Source of the DNA: Allolobophora icterica
Taxonomy: Eukaryota; Annelida; Clitellata; Crassiclitellata; Lumbricidae
Assembly (NCBI GenBank): GCA_963556255.1
Contig: OY744611.1
Coordinates: forward strand, 34,166,718-34,230,717
Direction of reading: 5' to 3'
DNA length: 64,000 nt
Part shown: piece by piece, positions 33,401-43,195 of the stretch
Layout: each line of letters starts with the position of its first letter
Numbering within the stretch: the stretch's first letter is position 1
Translations under genes and position numbers: made by a program
The notes under the pieces: model-generated
What the model saw: only the letters and a program-made list of their open reading frames with translations
Database searches by the model: none
What the model was told of the DNA's origin: nothing

Positions 33401-36400
33401 TGTGTCATGTTTTCCATCCATGTCTTTTGTTTGTCCTTGACTCCGTGTTCCCCCACGTGGCAATGTAATGCCCTTGCTGGTAATCTTTTGTTGTCCATTC
33501 TTGTTACATATCCAAACCATGTCCGTCTTCTTTTCTGATCTTGTCTACCAGTGTTTCCCTCTGTCCCAACTCCTTCCAGATTACCTCATTTCGAATTCTA
33601 TCTCGTCTGGTCCTCCCCGGTAATCTTTGTAGCCAGCCCATTTCCGCCACTAGAATTGTCCTTTTTTCCTCGTTCCGTAAACTCCAACACTCGGATTCAT
33701 GCTTCAGGTAAAGCAAGATGTTGTAAAGTAAACAAATGCAATATCTAAACGAGTGTGTTTTTTACCTCTACCATGCACAGGTTTTTTCTGTGTTTTGAGC
33801 AGAAATTTAATTGAGCATTTTGCTTCCAGGTGCGATGAAGTCTCCCGTTGTCGAAGCATTAGTATCCAATGCCAATGAGAACGCCGTCTTGCCACCAACA
33901 GCTGAACTGTATGCTGAGCTGTCTGAGACTTGCCCCGGCTCGTCAATGGAAGGCGTTACCTACCCAGGTCAAGGCTGTGACCTAGTTAGCATGGCGTTGG
34001 CTGATGTGTGCGAGCTATGTGGCAGTGTGGTGCTCGCAACTCTGACGGAGGACGAGCGACAGAAGCACATTGCAGTGAGTTATTCAGTTAATAATAATAA
34101 TGATAATAATAATAATAACGATCATAATCATGATAACCAGAATAATAATAATAATAGTAGTGACAGTAATAGTAATACGTCTCCTAATAATCTATACATA
34201 TAATATCCATAGAGCGTGTGCCTGTTGATAAACGCTACGTCACAAACGGTTTCTGTTCTATTGTGAAACAGAAACCGTGTGACGTCAGTACTGCGGTCTT
34301 GACGACGGTGATCAGAGCATTTTAACCAACGATACATATATACACTGCCGTCATAATATGACGGGCAAATACTCTAGTAAGAATTATAATTAGACATGTT
34401 AAGTAATGAGAGATTAATGTGCCAGATGTGTTTATTCTGTGTTTGATGGAGAAAAGATGAAACAAATTAACTGAGGAGTTACTGAAAATAAAATGTTGAT
34501 CAATAATCATTAAATCAGTATGTCAATCAATAGTGCATTACACAGTCAGTCGGGTAATGTTTCTGTCATTTGAACAACCTGGTCATTGATCAGTTTAAGA
34601 TGCTGAGTTAGTCACTGACAGAAAGAGACTGCAATGAATTACTCAGTAATTTGTTCAATCAATTGACAAATAATTTGGTCAGTCAGTTGGACAGTTAGTT
34701 ACCCTAAAGGTCTATTGGTCAGTTTGTTCAGTTAAAGTTGGTCAATCAATCAATCTATGAAACAAACTGAATTTACCGCACTTTATAGATCCTAATCTTA
34801 GCTGACATGAGCTTACCTCAGTTGGCTTTGCCTTGCCTCACTCAAGGCCGCATTTTAAGGCTAGTGCGGGCCCAGGTGCTGTGATTACCTATATAGCCAT
34901 CAGCGCGGGGCCCAGTTACAAGTACAGTAAAAAAAATTTAATGTACTTCCAAAAATGCGGGCCCTCAAAACTGTGGGCCCGGGTGCTTCAGCACCCTTAG
35001 CACCCCCTTTAATGCGGGCCTGGCCTCACTTGATCTCACCGTATCTTTCATTTACTGTGACTTGTCTGGCATTTACCTTGCTTTGTGTAGTGTTTACTTT
35101 GCATAACCTGGCGTTTACCTGTGCCTAGGAGTGCATCGAGCAGCACGAGCGTGAGATGGAGCGATCGTTCGCCATCCAGCGCAGCCAGGAGAAAATGTGC
35201 GGCATCTGTACTGACGTCATCTGGGAAAAGTCTGTCGTCAGTGAACAGCGCTTTGGGATCCTGTCCAACTGCAACCATGTCTTCTGCCTCCAGTGCATCC
35301 GCAAGTGGCGCTCGACGAAACAGTTTGAAAACAAGATCGTCAGGTAGGTCACGACCTCAGGTAAGAACTGCCAGTTAAGTGGATTGATAATGAGATCGTC
35401 TTCAGGTAGTTCATGACCGTGGATAGAGTTTGACTACTTGCCGGGTTAGCAGATCGATAACAAAGTTGTGAGGTAAGGATCAATGAAACTGTCAAACAAT
35501 TAATGAACTGCTATCAATCTACTTACCTGACAATGCTCAGGTGTTACTTGAGGATCTTGTTATCAGTCTACTTACCTAGGAAGCAGCTTGATACAATCAT
35601 ACTCCGGTGAACACTGCCAGGTATACACCTTAGTATGTTGTCTCTGTTTTGAACTTGGACATTGTGAGCGTAGATTAGAATTGCACATTATGTTACCCAG
35701 CCACTTATTTTGGGTAAGATGGGAAACGATACAATTTGAATGTGCTTCTGTAATGAACAGTTAATCCCATTAAATCAAATGAGAAAAGACTGATATTATA
35801 ATACAATAGCCTGTTTCTCTCGGTTGTCAGGGCTTGCCCGGAGTGTCGCGTCAAGTCGGATTTTGTGACACCGAGTCGGTACTGGGTCGAAGACAAGGAA
35901 GATAAGAAGAAACTGATTGAGGAGTACAAGCTGGCGCTAAGGTATGTCATCATTGTACCGTAAAGCATCTTGCCTTGCTTTACATTTGTACATTGCCTTG
36001 CTTTATATGTGTACATTGCCTTGCTTGCCTGATGTTGCTTATGCAGTTAACTTGTCTTGCTTGTGTTTGACTCTTGCTGTTTTGTTTTATGTCTGTAGCA
36101 TTATAATCTAATTTACTGTAATTAAATAACTTCTTAATTCATTGGAGAAGCCCAATCAAAAACTGATGGGTAAGGGAAACTGGAAGCAGGCTGCAGTGGG
36201 TAAGCGGCTGTGTTGTCAGACAGCTGTGAGTGAGCAGCTGACACTTGTCTTTCCTTGGCTTACCTGATCTATACTCTTGTTTACCTTGCCTTGCCTTGTA
36301 TTACTTGCACCATTACCGTGTCTTACCTTACCTTAAACTTCCATGTTTGCTTTTACTTAACTTAAATGCACTATTGCCTGGACTTTATTTATGTGATGTA

Positions 36401-36831
36401 CTTTTACTTGATTGTTACCTGCCTTGCATGTGCTTGTACCTCACCTGACTAATGCTTACTTGGTTTCATTTCCGTGCAGCAAGAAGCCGTGCAAATACTT
36501 TGACAAGGGCCGCGGTGAATGTCCCTTCAATGAGAAATGCTTCTACCTGCACGCCCATCCGGATGGTCGCATCGCCAGCCCCAAGCCCGCCTATCGCCGC
36601 CGTCGACCTCCAACAACCTCATCTTCACAGACCTCGGAGTCCAGTGCCACTCCCTCGACACCTCATGCAGTTCTGTACGAGATCCTTGCTGGCTGGCCAC
36701 TCGATCGCTGGGAAGACCTCTTCTTCCATCTTAACTTGTTCGAGTTGTCACTTCCATCGACCTCTGATGAAGAGGAGGATGACGACGACGATGATGACTT
36801 TGATGACTCGGACTTGTCGGCGATCCTCTGA
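30460..36831 (+). CDS. MKRN1: makorin RING-finger E3 ubiquitin ligase (MKRN1-like), six exons
   Basis: Makorins are RNA-binding E3 ubiquitin ligases. Exons: 30460-30509 (tentative start, ends KVFC then a split Arg/Ser codon), 32903-33255, 33830-34074, 35129-35343, 35831-35941 and 36480-36831 (TGA). Phases agree throughout, giving about 441 residues. Exon 2 is Gln/Asp-rich and ends with [13 protein letters not shown], a makorin signature. Exons 3-4 hold the Cys-His segment (CELCG ... KHIAECIEQHE). Exons 4-5 hold a complete C3HC4 [35 protein letters not shown]. Exon 6 has an intact CCCH finger ([21 protein letters not shown]) and an acidic tail. The two N-terminal CCCH fingers are not found, and the central CCCH position lacks its second Cys and the His. 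Exon 1 fits the family's first exon end (xVxCR) but is inferred. Confidence 0.9.
30803..30910 (+). other. possible degenerate makorin exon (CCCH-like)
   Basis: After a candidate acceptor ...GTTTACTAG, the frame that would continue from exon 1 reads [20 protein letters not shown] and stays open for some 60 codons. It resembles the GVC..GDN..Y part of the first makorin CCCH finger, but the downstream Cys and His ligands are absent and no good donor in the required phase is visible. It may be a decayed exon or chance. Confidence 0.2.
31130..31650 (+). mobile_element. L2/CR1-like LINE, RT C-terminus with hairpin tail
   Basis: In the first makorin intron. Segments include [57 protein letters not shown] and [16 protein letters not shown], in the usual order at the end of an L2/CR1-type polymerase, ending near AHWERL. 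The 3' end is GGGAGCGCCTCTGAATGG, then CCGCGAGAGGCGCTTTATAA, then an ATACA-repeat. It is 5' truncated but relatively well preserved. Confidence 0.9.
32435..32495 (+). pseudogene. duplicated fragment of makorin exon 2
   Basis: These 61 bp match 33170-33230 of makorin exon 2 with one substitution (GGATTGGATGAAG against GGATTGGGTGAAG). They would encode [18 protein letters not shown]. Downstream similarity continues weakly (ATCAGCTGTGACTATTTCAA against GCCAGATGTGGCAGTTTCGA) but an in-frame stop and loss of the donor make it non-functional. It lies about 735 bp upstream of the true segment. Confidence 0.85.
34081..34196. repeat. (AAT)n-type microsatellite at a makorin intron start
   Basis: AATAATAATAATGATAAT-type trinucleotide repeat with occasional interruptions, starting only 7 bp after the splice donor at 34075. 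The open frame through it reads Asn/Asp runs and is not part of the protein if the donor is used, which the conserved downstream exon supports. Confidence 0.8.
34237..34285. repeat. inverted repeat with TGACGTCA at one end
   Basis: Left arm ACGTCACAAACGGTTTCTGTT (21 nt, 34237-34257) pairs with right arm AACAGAAACCGTGTGACGT (19 nt, 34267-34285), apart from a 2-nt AA bulge, around a 9-nt loop. The right side extends to TGACGTCA, a CRE octamer. This is probably the core of a small palindromic transposon remnant. Confidence 0.6.
34843..35022. mobile_element. hAT-type MITE with exact 8-bp target duplication
   Basis: A 180-bp element starting CAAGGCCGCATTTTAAGG and ending CCTTTAATGCGGGCCTG. The exact duplication GCCTCACT is at 34835-34842 and 35023-35030. 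Internally it repeats GGTGCT and GCGGGCCC words. A relative begins CAGGCCCGCATTAAGGGGG at 41275. It ends 106 bp before the start of a RING-encoding exon of makorin. Confidence 0.9.
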
Positions 36832-37370
36832 TCGATTGATCGACTGTTCGCCGCGATCTCCATGGATCCTGGATCGTGATATCTGTACGCGATCGCGTGG
36901 CCGTTTCTGTATAGTCTTAGTTTGAAGTCTGGCTTAATCGCGTCTGGTCAAGAAATGTGGCTTGCATGTCAAACGCAGGTTTCATCTAGTTTCCTAGGGC
37001 CTGGACCGTCCTGCATGTGATTTAGTCAAGGCAAAACTAGCTTCCATTCCAATTCATGAGCTCCTGGTTAAGGGAATAATTCGACCCACACTCCTGGTCG
37101 TTAGGCTGCCAAATGTCATTTGGTCAAGGCAAAAATGGTCTGTACTCAAATCGCTAAAACTCTGGTTAAGAGAAACGTTGGACTGCACGCCGATCTTTGG
37201 GCCTTAACGTGGTTTTTAATCCGATTCCCTGGAGTTTGGCCAAAGAAAATTTTATCCAGTATGCCAAAAAAGCTGAGTTTTCATCATACCTGGACCTTCT
37301 CACCTGCCTAGAGTGTAAGCAAATTGGCCTTGCCTCTCGACGTTGGTCAATAAAATTGTTTTATTGGCAA
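36832..37370 (+). other. makorin 3' UTR with polyA signal
   Basis: Follows the makorin stop. An AATAAA at 37349-37354 within TCAATAAAATTGTTTTATTG is a good polyadenylation signal. The region is unique-looking, with a degenerate internal repeat (TTTGGTCAAGGCAAAA at about 37118, TTTAGTCAAGGCAAAA at 37020, TTTGGCCAAAGAAAAT at 37236). Length and end are inferred from the hexamer only. Confidence 0.6.
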
Positions 37371-37708
37371 GCGTTCGTTTAGCAAATTCCAGAAGTTTCC
37401 TTGAGAGGACCCATAGCGAGTTCCAGTTATATTCAGTTAAATGATGTCATGGCGTAATTGCAGTTTGATTGGATTACGATGGTGCTGTAAATGCTCGATT
37501 TACATATTATGCTTGATTAGTTGTGATGGTAAAAGCCTGGCTTAGGAGTTCCCGTTTCAGTTAGACTTTTTAATGACTGTAGAGGCGCTAGGTAAACTTC
37601 AGTTTTACGTTATAACAGTCATTAGTAGGTGCTCCTCTTTAGATGCGTTATGATGGCGCACTTTGTTGGTCAGCCATGCTCATTCCTATGTGAAATGGTG
37701 TAGTTCAG

Positions 37709-37850
37709 TTGGCTGGCATTTGTAGGTGACCCGTTCTGATTGGCTGGTGTTTGTAGGTGGCCCATTCTGATTGGCTGGCATTTATAGGTGGCCCGTTCTG
37801 ATTGGCTGGTGTTTGTAGGTGGCAAGTCCTGATTGGCTGGCTCTTGTTAG
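37709..37850. repeat. 31-bp tandem array built around CTGATTGGCTGG
   Basis: TTGGCTGG starts at 37709, 37740, 37771, 37802 and 37833, an exact 31-bp period. Spacers read TGTTTGTAGGTGGCCC-like. Four of the five units carry CTGATTGGCT, which on the minus strand is AGCCAATCAG, the NF-Y/CCAAT consensus. Looser copies (GTGATTGGTTAG, TCTGATTGGTTAA, GTGATTGGCTAG) continue to about 38390. Confidence 0.85.
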
Positions 37851-38655
37851 TTGCTAATTCTGATGGGTTAGTTCATTTGTGATCAGTATCTCAGTTTGAA
37901 CTAGCGGTTGTTTGAAATGGTTACTAGCAACAGATGCTAATGTTGCCAAAGACACTTGAAGTTCATATGATTGTAGAAAATGCTGTATTCTGACTGGCCA
38001 CATAGGACCAGTCAGATAGTGCACTAAAAGCTGTAACGTGATTGGTTAGAATAAGTGTTTCTGAATGCTGTATTCTAATTGGTCAAACAGGATGGGTAAA
38101 ATGGCGCAGAATGTTGAATTCTGATTGGTTAAAGTGCTATATTGTCATTGCCCATTTTATTTCTATATAAAGTTGAACTGCAGTTTGAGTTTCTATTGCA
38201 TGTGAACCAATGCAATATTGTACTTGACTAATTTTCAGTTTTCTACACAATGGTACAAATCAACTGGCCAATTGTCGTGCTCTATATACACGTGTTCTGT
38301 CGTGAGTGGCTAATTTTCGTGTTGCCCTAATGCTGCATTGTGATTGGCTAGTTCATGTCTTAAATGAATACTGTTTTGTGACTGGTTAGGTTTTATTTTT
38401 TGTGTAAAGATGCAACTTCTTTTAGCAGCCTGTCACATCGTTGTTCAGCTCAGAACAAGAGTACAAAGTTAAACGCATAAAGTATTTCCGATATTTAGGT
38501 GCTTAGTCTAGGTCAAAACTGTTTTAAGATGTTTTTGTAGCAGTTGATGAAAGTTGGTGAAAATTTTTTATAAACATTTGCAAACATAGGTGTAGAATTT
38601 AAGTGCCACAATGCTGGCAGCTTTCAGGTTAGTTTGGTTTTGTAATGTCTTATAA

Positions 38656-39116
38656 GGGGCCGTCCATATATTACGTACGCAAAAATTCGGGAAAATTGGA
38701 CCCCCTCCCCCCCCCTGTACGCAAGCGTACTTTTTTCCGCACCCCCCCCCTGCGTACGTACGCTTGACGCACACCCCCCCCCCCCGAGAAGACCAGCCGC
38801 AGAAAGTGTCTCTCTGCACTTTAGGCCAGATTGAAGGATGAGTGAGGGCCAATATAGACAAATTATAGGTGTCTCGTTCACAGCACAGAATAACTTCACA
38901 TGGCTTTTATATAATGTAATAAAATGCCATTGGACGACTATAGGACAATACAGAGTTATAAATAGGCTAATGTGGACGTCATAATTCGAAATTTATTTTG
39001 CGTACGTACACATTTCGGCCACCCCCCCTCCCCCCCCGTACGCACCCGTACGCAAAATCGCCAAAATCTGACCCCCCTCCCCCCCCTCTTTGCGTACGTA
39101 ATATATGGACGGCCCC
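38656..39116. mobile_element. Harbinger-type MITE with TAA target duplication
   Basis: A 461-bp element with long inverted ends GGGGCCGTCCATATATTACG (continuing TACGCAAA) at the left and the reverse complement at the right. The 3-bp direct repeat TAA flanks both ends (38653-38655, 39117-39119). GGG..CCC termini with a 3-bp TNA duplication fit PIF/Harbinger. The subterminal regions alternate C-homopolymers with GTACGC words. No transposase frame. Confidence 0.88.
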
Positions 39117-39119
39117 TAA

Positions 39120-41090
39120 CACTATTAGTACAATTACTAATATATATCGCTACTATTTTCTTCTCATACTGCTATTATTTCAGACATAAATGATCATCAG
39201 GACATTGATCAGTTAGGATTCCAAAATTTCATTATGAAATTAAGGAAATGATGTCTGCATTGGCCACGTTTGTTATTTTTTTTCACCCAAGGCAAGTGTA
39301 GTCCCTCAGAAACCAAAATTATTATTTTTACCCAGGGCAGATAGGATTGATAACAAAAAAAGTTATTCCAGAGTGGCCAGTCTTTGCCATTATCCAGTTG
39401 TGATCAGTTGCATTAAAGCACCTGATTGATTACCAGTATACGGTTGCCTTGCAGTAGATTAACACCTCGAAGCTGTATTAAATCTGGAATCCTTGTCTCT
39501 GACCGTTTTGTGTGAAGAATTTGCACTATAATGATGTGTTACAAGGGTTCTGGTGTAAGAACTTTGAGGTTTAATTGCCATTGTTGTTAATCAAACCTCA
39601 AAAACTTTCTGACAATAGACACCATATTTCTGGAAGGATCTACATGGTCAAACCCCTAAAAATTTATCAGATTATGTGAGCACTGTATTTTAGAAGGCCA
39701 GAACCTAGGCAAAAATTCTCCAATTATTCGTCGTATAGAGGGTTTAACAGGTTCATAGCCCCAAATGTTTTCCGATTATATGGTGTATTGAAGGGGGTTT
39801 ATGGAGTTCAAGCATAGAAAATTTGCCAATTACACCCTGCATCTAAAGGGGTGTATGGGGGTGGGTGGTGCATCCTCCCACCTAAACGTGTTATAATCTA
39901 AAAATTTTGTGGTTTGAAACCACTAAGCTTTCTGATTACATGTATATGTCATATTTACGGGAATCTGAACCTATAATCCAGGACCACGCCCCCCCCCCAA
40001 GGATATGTAATAATGGGAGCAATTACCTTATCTTCCTACTTCTTACACATCTAAACTGGTAACAGAGACCGAGGGTCTTATGGCGCATTACAACATGCTT
40101 GCCTAAAACGTTGTAAAGTATCTTGTTTTCTGTGCGTTGGTACGGGTATTGCCGCAGTTAAAATTTGTTCTATTCTAGTGCGTTATTCTTTGTGAATTGT
40201 TTGATCTTTCGTTGACTGTAGCTGTTAGTAACCAGTTGCATAAAAATGATTACATATTAGTATTAATAACTGCATATTTAATTAATCGTTTCACGTGTGA
40301 TTGGTCGAGAGTGACTGATCGAAAAATTATTTTAAGCAGGGCACTGGCAGCACTTACCTACAGAGATCTCACCATTTGATTTAGGCGTAGCAGAGTTTAA
40401 CGATGAGAGTCTACTAAAGGCGACTGGGAAACCAATGCAGCTCATCATTAAAGTGTTCAGAAGAACTTCGTACAATCTCTGACCTTAAGAGAGATAATTA
40501 ATCCTGTTCCCATGGTGATGCAAAAGTTAAGGAAAATTATGCCCACTTCGTGTATAACTTTCTTCTACTACAGTATTGCATTTTAAAAGCCATAACAGAC
40601 AGTATATTTCGGAGGATGGACCAGCACCTCATTGGCCGTGTAATTCAATGTAACTAAATATTTTATTCAGCGCCTTTCACATAGGCTTCTTCACCGTGCT
40701 TAATTATTGCCATCAACAGTTACAATCGCTTGCCTTACTGTCCGTTTTGCTGTGGTGGCAATTTCATAGTATTTAGGCAATTTAATAGCAAAATCTGCAT
40801 TAAATAATTTATTATGGGCAATTAGTTGACTTGTGTACTTTAGTTCCTATAGTCTGATTAATTTTGAGAAATATGCAAAAAAATTGTTTCTTCAAACCTG
40901 TCTGTTTGATAGTAATTTATAGGAGTTTCTATTAAACTATATGCATCTCAGTGGGTCATGTCAACGCCAGGCCATTGGCGTGCACAACTCCTGTTAAGCC
41001 CCAATGCCAGGCCATTGATATGCACAACTCCTGTTAAACTCCAGTTAGCATAGGTACTCCTTTGGATTGACCGATACCCACATAGGTACA
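39120..41090. other. intergenic DNA between MKRN and PPP4R1
   Basis: Contains two ACCCAAGGCAAG/ACCCAGGGCAGA motifs of a dispersed family (39283, 39337). A degenerate repeat at about 39550-39960 has words such as AAATTT(T/G)CCGATTATA and GGGGTGTATGGGGG. A short duplication is at about 40965-41045 (GCCAGGCCATTGGCGTGCAC and GCCAGGCCATTGATATGCAC). No gene or RNA is recognised. Confidence 0.4.
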
Positions 41091-41095
41091 CATTT

Positions 41096-41202
41096 GTGGC
41101 GCTTCGGCGTGAAAATTCCGGCACAGTATCAAATGCTGTAGTCGGGAGCGCCTCTGAGTAGTAGTTGACTTCGAGAGGCGCTATAGAAATATCCGGAATA
41201 AA
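41096..41202 (+). mobile_element. SINE family A, 5'-truncated copy
   Basis: Starts GTGGCGCTTCGGCGTGAAAA and ends ATATCCGGAATAAA, matching the non-tRNA half of the elements at 436 and 57614 in opposite orientation. The tRNA-like head is missing. It keeps the AGCGCCTCT / AGAGGCGCT hairpin. Truncation at the head end is what reverse transcription from the tail would leave. Confidence 0.85.
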
Positions 41203-41269
41203 TTACCTTTGAACTGACCCCAAGCAAATGGAAGGTTTTCAACGTGAAAAACAATTATTTAGCAGCCTT

Positions 41270-41860
41270 GACCAGGCCCGCATTAAGGGGGTGCTGCAGA
41301 CTTGAAAGAGGCTTTTATTACTGCACATCCTGATATATTAAACCTGAACTGTCACTTAAATGTGCACAGCCACTGGGGAATAATTGTAAAAATAATGACG
41401 ATGACATTAAAAAATGTCCGGGCATGCGGACATCCGCAAAGGGGGAGGGAGGGTAAGGTCAAATGCGGACAAGGGGAGGGAGGGGTCCAAAGTAGGTCAT
41501 AAAATGCGGACATCCTTTATGGATGACCCCTAGTCGGAGGCCCTTGTAAAATGTAAAAACATTTTAAGCTTGGGGGCCCTTTTTAGCAGTCACGGACGTT
41601 CGCAGGAATTTCTGTTGCCGGCAAAATTTTTGTAGGACGGCAACATTTTGTAGGGGTAGCAAAATGTGTTTTTGTATGCTATTCATGAACACATAACATG
41701 TGACAACTTTAAAAATAATAATTGTCAAATTGTGGGAGCGAGTACCGAGGGTGACGTGATCGGTTGCTTTCGACACCCTTGTCAGCCCCTGCACCAACAA
41801 TTTTTAAAACTTTGCTCCCTCTACAAAAATTCATGTGAACGCCCATGATGCCATGTCACA
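41270..41860. repeat. cluster of MITE fragments
   Basis: Three recognisable pieces: CAGGCCCGCATTAAGGGGG (41275), related to the end of the MITE at 34843; the AAATGCGGAC / GGGGAGGG repeat at 41400-41530, related to 4440-4600; and GGACGTTCGCAGGAATTTC (41594) with GAACGCCCATGATGCC (41838), related to the repeat at 26635. No complete termini or duplications could be defined. Confidence 0.5.
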
Positions 41861-41879
41861 AGCATAACCAAATAAATAC

Positions 41880-42265
41880 TCTACAGCAATATTACAAAAC
41901 ACCTTTATTTTTGTATGGTACATATTAATGACTGACCCACTCGTCAAGTGATTCTGCACTGCTATCTTAAGCTTATCTAAATCAAATGTATTTATTACCT
42001 ACACTGTATGTACTTCATTATTAAAAGACACCTGTATTTACTTATTAATGAATTATACTAATTAGATACATCTTTATTTCTGCCCTTTATACCCACACAT
42101 CAAATGATTCTGCATTGGTATCCTAAGCTTATCTAATTATTCTATTGCAGTGTTACAAAAACATACTTATTAACTATGTACTCTACTTCTATATTAAAAG
42201 ACACCTGTATTAATTAGATACATCTTTCTTTCTGCCTTAAACCCACATAATGAGTGATTCTGAAA
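41880..42265. repeat. imperfect tandem duplication, units about 160 bp
   Basis: Ordered words recur: GTGATTCTGCACTGCTATCTT at 41950 then ATGATTCTGCATTGGTATCCT at 42108, each followed by AAGCTTATCTAA. ATTAAAAGACACCTGTATT is at about 42022 and 42194, each followed by TTAGATACATCTTT. A third partial GTGATTCTGAAATGC is at 42252. A/T-rich and non-coding. Confidence 0.7.
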
Positions 42266-43195
42266 TGCACAAATAAATACTGTTTAATTAAATGTGTGTA
42301 ACAATCCACCTTTCCAATTGACCGATACCCACAAATCCCATGCTTCCACAATGCTCCCAAGATGCGCCAAACAATGCCGTTACAACGAAACGCAGGTGGA
42401 AAGACGAAAACATCACATTTGTAAACATTATTAAGACCTCGGATTTTAAATACTATGCATGTGCGAAAAAGAATAGTTTGAACTCGAAACACTATCCTAA
42501 TGGTCAGTAAAAAAATACAAAGTATATGTTCAAATATACTTGACAGACGCCAGCTCAGAACTTCACTGATTAATTTAAATGTCGACTGCTCGCCGTGCAG
42601 TCTTGTTTGATTTTTTCATTCGAAGCTGCCTTCGGAATCGTGGATGAGCGGTAGCAGTCGAGGAGGCTCGAAAACTTTACACTTAGGACATTACCTATAA
42701 AGGCATGCAGAAAGAACAATATCAAGTCAGAATTTTACCGAGTTTGAACATCCCTTACTTAAAAACAAAGGAATAACTAGCAACAGAAAACTGTCGAGAT
42801 ATAAACAGAGAAAGAAGACTCAATGTAAGCAGACAAAGTAAACACACAGAGTGAGTAGACAGACAGACAAGCAGAAAGACAGACACATGTAAAGTAGGTA
42901 TGCAGACAATCCGAACACACACAAACTAAACACAGAATGGCGCAGGCATTCTCCGAATGGTGCTGTGTAAGTACCCTTTTACATTAAATTATACACGGAC
43001 AGACTACAGACAGGCACACATAATTCCACAAACAGACAATGTGTGGAGGAAAGTGAGGCAGAAGGTGCAAGAGACACAGACAGAAAGAGACAAATAGATA
43101 CAACAAACTACAATGACAGTGAAGCAAAACCAAAAACAGGGACAGATACTTGAATACAATCTCACAGCGACCATCAACTAATGCCGTGTGCATTA
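42266..43195. repeat. downstream flank of PPP4R1, CAGA-rich low complexity
   Basis: From about 42810 to 43310 the + strand is dominated by AGACAGACA / CACAGACAGAAAG words. The block extends into the predicted last PPP4R1 coding exon. GGCACTACAGAAGTCAATAGATTAG at 43202-43226 is the tail of a dispersed repeat also seen at 14527, 47028 and 47378. No other gene is visible. A convincing minus-strand polyA signal was not found close to the stop. Confidence 0.5.

Noticed and set aside
34081..34200. Asn/Asp-rich extension of the makorin exon through the AAT repeat
   Set aside because: The GTGAGT donor at 34075 joins in phase to the conserved ECIEQHE exon at 35129; the extension is intronic microsatellite.
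37709..37850. CRISPR-like array because of the regular 31-bp spacing
   Set aside because: There are no distinct spacers: the whole 31-bp unit is repeated. The DNA is clearly eukaryotic with spliced genes on both sides.
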